DNA of 32,892 nucleotides from Collybiopsis luxurians FD-317 M1 (taxonomy: Eukaryota > Basidiomycota > Agaricomycetes > Agaricales > Omphalotaceae). Positions 21,605 to 30,201 of this stretch are shown piece by piece; positions within the stretch are counted from its first letter, which is position 1; every line of letters starts with the position of its first letter. The stretch lies in assembly GCA_000827265.1 (NCBI GenBank), contig KN834796.1, forward strand, positions 326,001-358,892, read 5' to 3'. Under the pieces are notes generated by a model. The model did no database searches, had not been told where the DNA came from, and saw only the letters and a program-made list of their open reading frames with translations. The position numbers and the translations under genes are program-made.

Positions 21605-22254
21605 TCAGCCAACCAAGTGCCAATCTCCATCTTCTCCATAAGAGATGCTTTTCTCAACCGCCGTTCCAAACGAGACATCGATGTGTTTCCCGATAATGTC
21701 CGAAACAATAGTTCCAGTCTTCAACGTCAATTGGAACCAGACACGAACTTCATCTTTCGGAGTAAACTGGATTTCTCCTTTGATAGCTAGGGGGGTTTGG
21801 TAAATGACGCTGAAGGTCCCATTCAATTTAGCGTCAACGGCAAAGCTGATGGCGCTGTAGTCGTTGAGAACCTTGAAAGTACCATCCACGCCTTTCGGGT
21901 CAGTGCGGGGAGGATGCATGATCCCGCTCTTATCAAAATCACATTCCTGTTTATATGCAATTTGCTGCACGTTCGATTCAGCTCTGACAACGTTCCCAAC
22001 CTGTTTTAGAGGTCAGAACTACTCGATAACCAAGGTTCACCATGATTTCTTACTTGAAACGAAGTTTGGCTTGCGAAAACCTGGTATTCCTGGGCCCATC
22101 GGTATTGGTTCTGCATCAAATATCGTTCATCGGCCCTCCAAACACAATCATACGTGTTGTTGACTTTTCTGGCAAGACATAAATGGTAACCAGCGTCTTT
22201 CAGCTCTACAAGCCGGGCGGTATCGACATGGACATTAAGAGTGTAAGTGGTCAT
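21605..22254 (-). CDS. Orphan soluble protein, 198 aa, two exons
   Basis: Exon 1 is 22054-22254 (67 codons, start MTTYTLNVHVDTARLVELKD). A 53-nt intron (GTAAGA to AACAG) follows, then exon 2 at 21605-22000, ending GDWHLVG and a stop. Both exons are phase 0. No signal peptide or membrane helix is visible. The alternating hydrophobic pattern and motifs such as GYHLCLARKVN, NQYRWAQEYQVF, TPKDEVRVWFQL and TGTIVSDIIG suggest a compact beta-rich cytosolic protein. I have an impression of similar uncharacterised proteins in other mushroom fungi, but I cannot name a family or function. It is not part of the 7TM/MAT2B duplications, and a TATA-like site lies 119 bp upstream. Confidence 0.78.
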
Positions 22255-22372
22255 TGCAGTGTTCTATGTGGAGGTGAGTAAGCAGTAGGCTTTCTGTGAG
22301 TAATCCAAGCTTGCCTGAATAGAAGTTTTGATTAACTTGGGGAGGAGCTGGAGAAGACTCGGAGTTGATGGC

Positions 22373-22380
22373 ATTTTATA
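22373..22380 (-). promoter_or_regulatory. TATA box of the 198-aa gene
   Basis: Read on the minus strand this is TATAAAAT, 119 bp upstream of the start codon at 22254. The spacing is similar to the 7TM promoters. Confidence 0.45.
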
Positions 22381-23158
22381 TGATATCGGTAAATTGCACA
22401 TGGATACACTGTTACTATACAGAGCTGCTGGAGGCAAATAGATGGTCACATTGGGGCAAGGGTTCGGACAATGATGCCTCATTTCGCCAAGTTGCTGGAA
22501 GTGACAAGCAGATTGCAGCACTGGCAGGTGACATTGGGAATGGTTTTCCGACAATGCCTTGTGGCATCTCCCTTTCCTACATAGTACCTACATTAAACTT
22601 ACATACGTACAAGAAGCTTGACCGTATCCTGCTGACATCCATGGTCCAGGAGCATGGTGCGTAATAAATAAAATTTTGAAAGAAAAAATCGGACTTCAAA
22701 CAAGTATTTAGTTTTGACATTACGGATGTCGGAAGTGGTCCGATGATATATAATCTAAAACGTATATGCACATTCGGGAACTACTTGCATAGAGTTATTT
22801 TCTCCTTCGGCTACAAGATATAGGATGGCTACTTAAAGCAAAAGCAAACCAAAGTGTCCGTGAAGGCAGCACCGAATAGCATACCAATATTCCCTTCGGC
22901 GGAAATCTCACGCCTCGGTACTCAGCTTCAAGCTTCACGGACATCCCATTACCCATTAAATATAGCGATCCTCGCAGAAAGTTCAAGATAGTTTTACATT
23001 TCCTAGCACATATTGACCCGCTCCCTCGCCCCAGACACATGCATCTCTCAAACACAAACACAGTCCTCTGCTCCTCCTTCTCCTCCCGCACACCTTTCCC
23101 CTACCCTTTCCTCGGTGCTCACACAGCTGCACCATCCAGTACCCACCTACTTCCCCAC
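22381..23158. other. Intergenic region upstream of the 198-aa gene
   Basis: No gene is supported. About 22850-23158 is the downstream flank of the MAT2B pseudogene and aligns with 26950-27277 (ACATCCCATTACCC and AGTTTTACATTTC-type landmarks). Open frames here follow a C-rich strand and are not conserved. Confidence 0.4.
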
Positions 23159-24640
23159 CTACTTCCCCAAATACCCCATCCACCACTCCTCAAACTCCCC
23201 TTCCCCGCCATCAAATCCCCCGTCTCCTTCGTATAAAGCTGACAATCCCTCAGCCTCGTCGTAGCCGCGTCCCCCCTCGGCGGCTCAGCATCCGGAACGA
23301 TACGTCCGTGCAGTACTCGGAGGATATCGGCGAAGATGAGACACGTTTCGTATTTAGTTTAGGGTTCGGCGGCGGAATAGTGCAGGATGGCGGGGATTGT
23401 GGGGGGTGGGAGTTTGGGTTCTGTGGAAGGGTGGTAAGTCGTACGGTTCGGTCATGGAGGAGGGAGGGAGAAAGAAGAACACCAAGAAACATCCCGAGTC
23501 TATTTAATGGGTGGATAATCGGAATCATCCTCTGCGCGTTTGAAGCCCGAGATAAAGTACAATTCGAAGCAAGTAAAACGAAACCATAGTAGCAAGAATG
23601 AAGCATAAAGCGCGGAAGGTAATAAATAGCCCCCCCCCTCTAAAAAAAAGGCGATTCAAAGCAACCAAAGCAGAAACAGGGAACGGAAAATGAAACTATT
23701 GACGCGACTCACCAACAAGCCTCACAAGAAATCCAGCAATATCGTCTACATTTATCGGATACCGTGTCGCATAGTGGTCCATTTTGTATTGTTTTCCCGA
23801 TTGGTCTTGGGCGACATCGAGGAGGATGTTGACGGTGCTGTCAGAGTTGGATGGGGCTGGGCCATACCTGCGTAAAGATTGAATTGTCAGTGGAAGCACG
23901 TGGTAGAGAATTGAGTGGAAGGGCAGAAGAGGAGAGCGGGAGAAGAGATTGGTTTGAACAGGGGACAAGGAAACGTACAATACAGGTACCCTCAACACCA
24001 CTACCTTTGCTCCGTCTACTGAGAGTACCGCTTCTTCTCCATCCCGTTTTGTCCTGCCGTATAGTTGAAGGGGGTTCGTTTTGGCGGAGGGTGTGTAGGA
24101 TGGGGATGTGCCGTCGAAGACGTAGTCTGATAAGCAAGGGGATATGAGTGTTGTGAGCGGGGAGGGTAGGGAAAATGAGTGGGGATAGAAGGAATGGGGA
24201 CGGGGACGGGAACCAGTATGGGTATGAAGGCGGAGGGTTTGAGAGTACGGAAGACGGAGAAACAGAGTATATATGTATATACGTAGCTGTTCACTTACCA
24301 GTGGAGATATAAACGAGCGTGAATTTCAACGATTTAACCAATTTCGCGAGGTGGCCCGGTACTTTTACATTGAGCTACAGACCTAGGATTTCAGAATGTG
24401 ATTTGGGGGAGTGATTTCAGTATTCGCCTTTTCGGTACGTTGAGGATCCTAACCAGGACGGTCGGGTCGGGTCGGGTCAGGTCGGTACTGTTGGTATCGT
24501 GTTTGCATACGTACCTTTCAGGTCGTCATTCGGCGGCACAGTGTATTACCCCTACGGATTCGCGTGCGTATCAGCCAGACGGGAATTGATATACTGGGCT
24601 AGACGTACAATTCGGTTTAAACTCGGTAAACACCCTTCAC
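23159..24640 (-). pseudogene. MAT2B/RmlD-family pseudogene, 5'-truncated
   Basis: The closest relative of the intact gene at 27278-28960, including introns and 3' flank. Exon 5 (24299-24374), exon 6 (23979-24126) and exon 7 (23713-23867) keep the same lengths and open frames. Exon 1 and nearly all of exon 2 are missing. Exon 3 has a TGA at 24526-24528 (CGA in the intact gene) and a 10-nt deletion removing DVAE codons. The exon 4 donor is GC. Exon 8 (23159-23420) has a TAA at 23359-23361, an ACG replacing the ATG codon of KYEMC, and a 16-nt deletion. Homology stops at about 24640, just before a small inverted-repeat element. Confidence 0.85.
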
Positions 24641-24700
24641 GCCAGAAGTAGAAAAATTTCGGCCAATTTGTGTGATCATGATTTTTCCACCACGGATATT

Positions 24701-24708
24701 TCACGTGA
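24701..24708. promoter_or_regulatory. TCACGTGA palindrome (E-box)
   Basis: An 8-bp perfect palindrome with a CACGTG core, the type bound by bHLH factors. In yeast Cbf1 uses TCACGTG at methionine-pathway genes. Here it lies inside a small repeat element, so any role is uncertain. Confidence 0.25.
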
Positions 24709-24711
24709 TCC

Positions 24712-24735
24712 AGATAAGCTTTATAAGGCTTATCT
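24712..24735. repeat. 24-bp palindrome with two inverted GATAAG sites
   Basis: AGATAAGC and its complement GCTTATCT flank a near-symmetrical TTTATAAG core, placing two GATA-factor-type sites in opposite orientation. It is near the centre of the 157-bp inverted-repeat element. Confidence 0.5.
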
Positions 24736-24804
24736 TTTCTCGATTTGCCGATACATTATTTAAATTATTCATCGCAAGATTCAAATTGGCCGAATTTTTT
24801 CCAC

Positions 24805-25401
24805 TTTCAGTGTGCTTTACACCTCTTGCAACCAGTCCAGTCGCGGGTGATGGACAGCGGAAGCCTGGCAATAGCCGATACAATGGCATGCATTGATGAG
24901 TGTTCATTATCCATCAACTTTCTGATTATGCTATCAGATTCATCCCCCATTCATGTAGATCAAACCACATGATGCTAGAGCTGCGGGAATGAACTCCACA
25001 GAAACAATGCAAATACTGAATCCAATCTGATAGCAAAAGGCCCTAGCAAATGCGCAGGGGGAGAACTATCTGGCCTGCACATTGAAATAGAGGTAAATAA
25101 AGAAGCTATCAAGCCCTCGAGCCGAATGAAGCAAAGTTCATGATGCGAGCGTTCTGTTTGAAAACACTGATCGAAAAGTCCAACAAGAGCATCATTCAGC
25201 AAAATATGACAGATGTGATGACCCTTGTGCCCTTGTGTCTTTTATGTTAGAACATAGGTGAACACAGCCCTATCCTTCCGTATACATATAGGTTGATCCT
25301 GTCCAGGTTTTTCATCCCTGTAACCTGTTCAGGTGCTAGTGATTTGGATTTGTACTTCTTCCCAAGTCAGGCTATTTACTTGTCATTTAAAGCATTGCAT
25401 T
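24805..25401. other. Upstream region of 7TM gene 6 with an insertion
   Basis: The promoter-type sequence shared with other 7TM genes (CCACATGATGCTAGAG, then CATCATTCAGC) is split by 209 bp at 24981-25189. AGAG is repeated at both junctions (24977-24980 and 25186-25189). The insert is open on both strands: + strand KGPSKCAGGELSGLHIEIE-type sequence for about 60 codons, and minus strand LVGLFDQCFQTERSHHELC-type sequence over its whole length. Its origin is unknown. Confidence 0.4.
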
Positions 25402-26766
25402 ATGGATGTAAAAGATTCGGCTGTCATTCTTCAGACAGGAGTTTATATGAGATATACCAGCGTTGGATATATCATCGTGTCTATTCTTTTTGGTTGGTAA
25501 CCTTTATCTTGCATTTGAAGCCATTAAGTTTACTTATCAATATTCCACAGGCTTGTACATTGGAGCCTCAGGAATCGCAATTTACTTCATGATGTCAGGA
25601 TTTATTTTTCCCGAAATGTTAATCTGATGTTACTCATTTCATTTCACTATTCTGCAGCCAGAATGGACTTAGAAGGCGGCCACGACAAATAGCTCTTTTT
25701 ATTCAACTTTGTCTCTACACTATAACCATCATCAACTTCCTGACCCAGTGTGCAGCAGGACCCTTGTTTCTTCAAATGATCCTGATACAATCTAACAATG
25801 GTCATTCAATGGAAGAAAGAGTAGTAGCTTACAACACAGCAAAGGGTCCACATCGGATAGGTTATATCAATAGCTTTTCAGGTAACCTGAGTGTTAGTCA
25901 TCAGCATGTGCACCAAGATGTCAATAATATTGCTCATCCACTCAATTTACAATAGCTCATGGCTGCCGACATATTAGTTTTCTGGAGAGCTTGGGCAATG
26001 TGGCATGGAAATAAATTTGTACAATGGATTTTGATTGTTTTTGCCACGTCCAATGCAGGTGAGTAATGAATCCTTGGCCAAGTTGGACTTATTTCGGCGC
26101 TATTGCATCATGCTGAATCCTGATTCATAAAGTATTGATTATTTTGAGCACCACCGTGGGTCCTTTGGATGAACCAGGTGAAAGTTTCGGATCAGTGTTC
26201 GAATCCGATCTCTTCTTGTTCTTTTCTCTCATTTCAAATATACTGGCTACATCAGCGATTGCATATAAAGCATGGTTAGTAGGGTATATCTTGTGAGGTT
26301 CTGACATGTAACCAAGACTGTCTACTCCAGGACGGCCAATATATTTAGCAAAGAATATGCCAAATACCAGTCTGATCGAACTCGAGCACAGAAAGTACTC
26401 CTGTTTATAGTGGAATCTGGAGTTCTTTTTTGTATCCTTCAGGTAAGTATTTTGACCCTTTTTTGAAATAAGTTCTGAAAAGTTTATTGTTGGCCATTGC
26501 ACCTCTTGGTGCATATCATATGCGTTTTTACTCCTGAATTGACAGGTAGTATACTATGCAATAACAATTACGGTTGACTTGGAAGCCAAGAGTGTAACTA
26601 CGTCTTACCTACCAAGTTACTTTATTATTCAAGCTGTGGCTGTTATGATTGTAGTGAGTAATATTCTGTCCACCTCCATTTGAACCTTTTTGAACAGTGC
26701 TTATGGCAGCCTTTCTATCCCACTATACTCTTCATAGTGTCACATTTGATTTGGGACTCTGAATGA
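25402..26766 (+). CDS. 7TM membrane protein, paralogue 6 (296 aa, 8 exons)
   Basis: Exons are 25402-25492, 25551-25593, 25658-25892, 25956-26058, 26133-26274, 26331-26442, 26546-26653 and 26710-26766, 891 nt in all and intact throughout. The protein starts MDVKDSAVILQTGVYMRYTS. Exon 3 is two codons shorter than in the others, in the polar loop. Helix 3 reads ADILVFWRAWAMW (D128, W133-R134-A135), helix 6 FIVESGVLF, and the end is FYPTILFIVSHLIWDSE. It stands apart from the 4-20 kb array, separated by MAT2B copies and the 198-aa gene. It is convergent with the intact MAT2B gene, with about 510 bp between the stop codons. Function is unknown. Confidence 0.86.
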
Positions 26767-26949
26767 TATAGTTACCCTTGTCATGGTCAGGAAGTAGCAG
26801 TTGCAGTTGGGCAGAATGATATAGGACTTGTTGTTTACCCTTTCTACCTGGTTTTGAGTTACATAGGGCAAAGATGTAAAGTGGATAATCTGGATCCTGT
26901 CTTGAAGCTTCTGTGTATTCAACTACATACCATAGCAAGGGAAACCAAA

Positions 26950-28745
26950 TTATCAGCGAAGGCACGCCACAATGCGGGACATAAGATTCCCTTTGGCAGA
27001 AACCTCAAGTCTTATAACGGACATCCCATTACCCGCTAAATAAAGCACTAAATAAAGCGGTCCGAGGAGAAAGTTCAGGATAATTTTACATTTCTTCAAG
27101 CGGTTCATTGGCTATTCCTACAATCGCCCCAGACACATACATCTCTCAACCACAGATTCGCACACAGTCTGTCCCCCCCGCCTCCCGCCTCCCCTCCTCT
27201 CTTCATACAGCCCCAACACCTAGTACCTACCAACTTCCAACTTCTTATCCATACGCGGCCGAACACCCAATACCTACCTACTTCCCCAAATACCCCCTCC
27301 ACCACTCCTCAAACCCACCCTCCCCCAACCCACCCTTCCCCGCCATCAAATCCTCCGTCTCCTTCGTATACAGCTGACAATCCCTCGGCCTCGTCGTAGC
27401 CGCGTCCCCCTTTGGCGGTTCAGCATCCGGAACGATATGTCCGTGCGGTACTCCGAGGATGTTGGCAAAGATGAGACACATTTCGTATTTGGTGAAGGGT
27501 TCGGCGGCGGAGTAGTGCAGGATGGGGGGGATTGTAGGGGGTGGGAGTTTGGATTCTGTGAAAACGTGGTAAGTCGTAACGGTTCGGTCGTGGAGGCGGG
27601 AGGGAAGAAGAACGTCAAGGACATCCAGATTCTATTCGATGGATGGATGGATGATCGGAGCCATCCTCCGCACGTTTGGAGCCCAAGAAAAAGTACGGTT
27701 CAAAGCAAGAAAACGGAACGGCAGTAGAAAGACAAAGCATGAAACGCGCAAGGTAACAAATATCCCAAGCAGCCAAAGCAGAAACGTAGAACAGAAAACA
27801 AAACCATCGACGCGACTCACCAACAAGCCTCACAAGAAATCCAGCAATATCAACGACATTCGTCGGATACCGTGTCGCATAGTGATCCATTTTGTATTGT
27901 TTTCCCGACTGGTCTTGGACGACGTCGAGGAGGATGTTGACGGCGCTGTCAGAGTTGGATGGGGCTGGGCCGTACCTGCGTAAAGAGTGAATTGTCAGTG
28001 GAAGCGCGTGGGAGAGAATTAAGTAGATGGGCGGAAGAGGAGAGGGGGAGGAGAGGAGATTGGTTTGGACAGGGGACAAGGAAACGTACAATACTGGTAC
28101 CCTCAACACTACTACTTTTGCTCCGTCTACTGAAAGAACCGCTTCTTCTCCATCCCGTTTTGTCCTGCCGTATAGTTGAAGGGGGTTCGTTTTGGCGGAG
28201 GGTGTGTAGGGTGGGGATGTGCCGTCGAAGACGTAGTCTGATAAGCAAGGGGATATGAGTGTTGTGAGCGGGGGAGGCTAGGAAAGACGAGTGGGGGGAT
28301 AGAAGGGATGGGGACGGGGACGGGGACCAGTACGGGTATGAAGGCGGAGGATTCGAGAGTATGGAGGATGGTGGAACAGAGTATATATGTATATACATAG
28401 TTGTTCACTTACCAGTGGAGATATAAACGAGCGTGAATTTCAACGATTTAGCTAATTTCGCGAGGTGGCCTGGTACTTTTACATTCAGCTGCAGACCTCA
28501 GATTTCAGAACGTGATTTGGAGGAGTGATTTCGGAATTCACCTTTTCGGTACGTTCAGGATCCTAAGCAGGACGGTCGGGTCGGGTCGGTACTGGTGGTA
28601 TCGTGGTTGCATACGTACCTTTTCAGCAACATCAGGTCGTCGTTCGGCGGCACAGTGTATCACCCCTACGAATGCGCGTGTGTATTAGCTGGACGGGAAT
28701 TGATATACTGGGCTAGGACGTACAATTCGGTTTAAAATCGGTGAA
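26950..28745. repeat. Segmental duplication carrying the MAT2B gene (partner 22850-24640)
   Basis: This stretch aligns with about 22850-24640 across exons 3-8, all introns between them and the 3' flank. The shared features include intronic GGTCG tandem repeats near 28580 and 24470 and a TATGTATATACATA palindrome near 28386. The duplication ends inside exon 2. Confidence 0.65.
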
Positions 28746-28960
28746 CACCCTTTCCACCACCTCTGTATTCGTCAAATCCAGAGGTGTCAAGCCTTGTCCG
28801 GTGCGAGAGTTGGATAATGCTAAGACTTGATGGGATTTATCGATGAAAGCTTTGTGGACTGCTGAGCCTAGGACTCCGGAGGCTCCTACGGGTACAGTGA
28901 ATTTCTTGGTGGAATCGAGAGAGCGAAAAGGATGTGGTTACCTGTTATGATAACTTTCAT
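27278..28960 (-). CDS. MAT2B/RmlD-family NAD(P)-binding protein (301 aa, 8 exons)
   Basis: Exons in coding order are 28942-28960, 28724-28885, 28619-28665, 28542-28562, 28413-28488, 28090-28237, 27821-27975 and 27278-27555, 906 nt in all. The protein starts MKVIITGASGVLGSAV (Rossmann TGxxGxxG, residues 6-13). WVIHCAAERRPDVAEKDPER follows, then LVYISTDYVFDGT and LYGRTKRDGE with the SDR-type YxxxK pair. MDHYATRYPTNV, FTKYEM and TRPRDCQL match the substrate domain of RmlD/MAT2B. Family members are the regulatory beta subunit of methionine adenosyltransferase or dTDP-4-dehydrorhamnose-reductase-like enzymes. Similarity to MAT2B (RPRDCQL versus RPRNAQL near the end) favours the former, but activity cannot be told from sequence. 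Exon 4 is a 21-nt microexon, DPERTEK. This is the only intact copy among five in the window. Confidence 0.92.
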
Positions 28961-30201
28961 GAGGATTTGAGTGAACTGGCGTTGGTAGATGGTGGTTTGA
29001 GGATAAGGTCCACGGATAATTCGTCGGTGGGTGTGACGTAAACCGTGACCGGGTCAACCCCATCGCTTGCTCAGAGCCGCCATGTCCAGCCTGCAGGGCT
29101 ATGTCGATAGTCGGTTCTTTTTCTGATTTCTCTCTACAAAGCTAATGGGATTCTGTTGTGAATAGGGCGCGTCCTCCTGATATTGCAAGATGGACGAGCG
29201 ATTGTAGTAGGTTGAATGTTCAACTTTTTTTTTTTCTGAAACCAATGTTTTGTAGGGAATAATGGCAGGGTTTGACCAGAAATCGAATGTAGTTCTATCA
29301 GATTCGAAAGAAAGAGTGTATAGCATGGAGGAAGGCGTCGAAGAGATACCTCTGGGTTTGTATCTCGTTAAAGGGGATATGATGTACGTGACGGTATCGA
29401 GTTTCAACAATATGCGGTACTGACGAGCTCCTTGGGGTATAGTATCCTCATAGGTGAACTGGACGAATCTGTCGACCAGGCAGTTGATCTTTCCTCAATA
29501 CGGGCTGAACCTCTACCTCCGATTCGGTACTAGGACTCAAAAGAATAACCTTTCCAAATCGATTCTATCTATATAATCCAACCATATGCCGTTCGTCGTG
29601 GGGTTTCTGGGCTGGGTTGGTAAAAATAAAGGCGCTATTACGCGTCGTTTTGGGCTCGGTGCTGAGGTGGGTTGACAGAGTTGAAGGTTGTTAGATAGGT
29701 CAAGGCGCGTTCGTAGGACACGACCCTCTGTTTCCATACCCAAAGCTAGTACTTGCCTGGCCTTGTGACTAGAATCTAATCGCGTTCTTGCATTCAACGC
29801 AGGACTTGGTTCCGCAGACAATTCGCGGGGCAGGTCCCTTGTGCTCACTGTCTCGTGTACATGCCGTGAATCTGTAAGGCATGCCCGGTAACCAGGCTTA
29901 TTCGCTCGCCGTTCAGTAATTAAAAGTAATAGATTTCTGAGAGATACGTTCCCCTGTCCCGACGGATAACGAGCATAGCCACGAGGGGCGTCCATCAAAT
30001 CACGCCTGTTTTACCATTCTTCCTTTTCAACCTTCATCTTCTCCTCTGCAACTTTTGTCCTTGCAGTCGCTAGATTTGAAGGTTTCTGCCACACCTATCG
30101 TCTATTCTAGTCATTGTACGTTTTCATCTCTACCTTCGGCGGCGACCCATCAATTTTCTTGCAGCATTTTAGTTTTCTTCTCGCTCCCTCACAACTACCA
30201 A
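28961..30201. other. Interval between MAT2B and transporter genes, weak minus-strand frames
   Basis: Two minus-strand open frames lie here. One (29099 to about 29480) includes FVQFTYEDTIPQGARQYR and SMLYTLSFESDRTTFDFW and looks protein-like, but it has no start context or splice partner I can defend. The other (29537-29998, 153 codons, arginine- and leucine-rich) lies where the promoter of the transporter gene should be and has no recognisable motif. The last 200 bp before 30202 are pyrimidine-rich, as expected for the 5' leader of the transporter gene. Confidence 0.3.

Larger units (their letters stand above)
24648..24804. mobile_element. 157-bp inverted-repeat element (MITE-like)
   Basis: The left end AAATTTCGGCCAATTTG (to 24670) is matched inverted by CAAATTGGCCGAATTTTTTC (from 24782). 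The arms are 23 bp with two mismatches. No target duplication is obvious. Its left end lies 8 bp from the point where the MAT2B pseudogene is truncated. Confidence 0.5.

Noticed and set aside
23840..24300. Overlapping open frames of about 100 codons on both strands, also at 27950-28400
   Set aside because: They are shadow frames of MAT2B exons 5-7 and their introns. The spliced minus-strand reading gives the recognisable protein instead.
29537..29998. 153-codon minus-strand open frame as a gene or as rRNA antisense
   Set aside because: The arginine-rich composition resembles chance translation, there is no motif, and it covers the expected promoter of the transporter gene. I could not match the DNA to rRNA or another structural RNA.
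30055..30201. Upstream ATG adding 49 residues to the transporter
   Set aside because: The extension is serine- and hydrophobic-rich without family similarity and lies in a pyrimidine-rich leader. The ATG at 30202 gives the usual acidic N-terminus.
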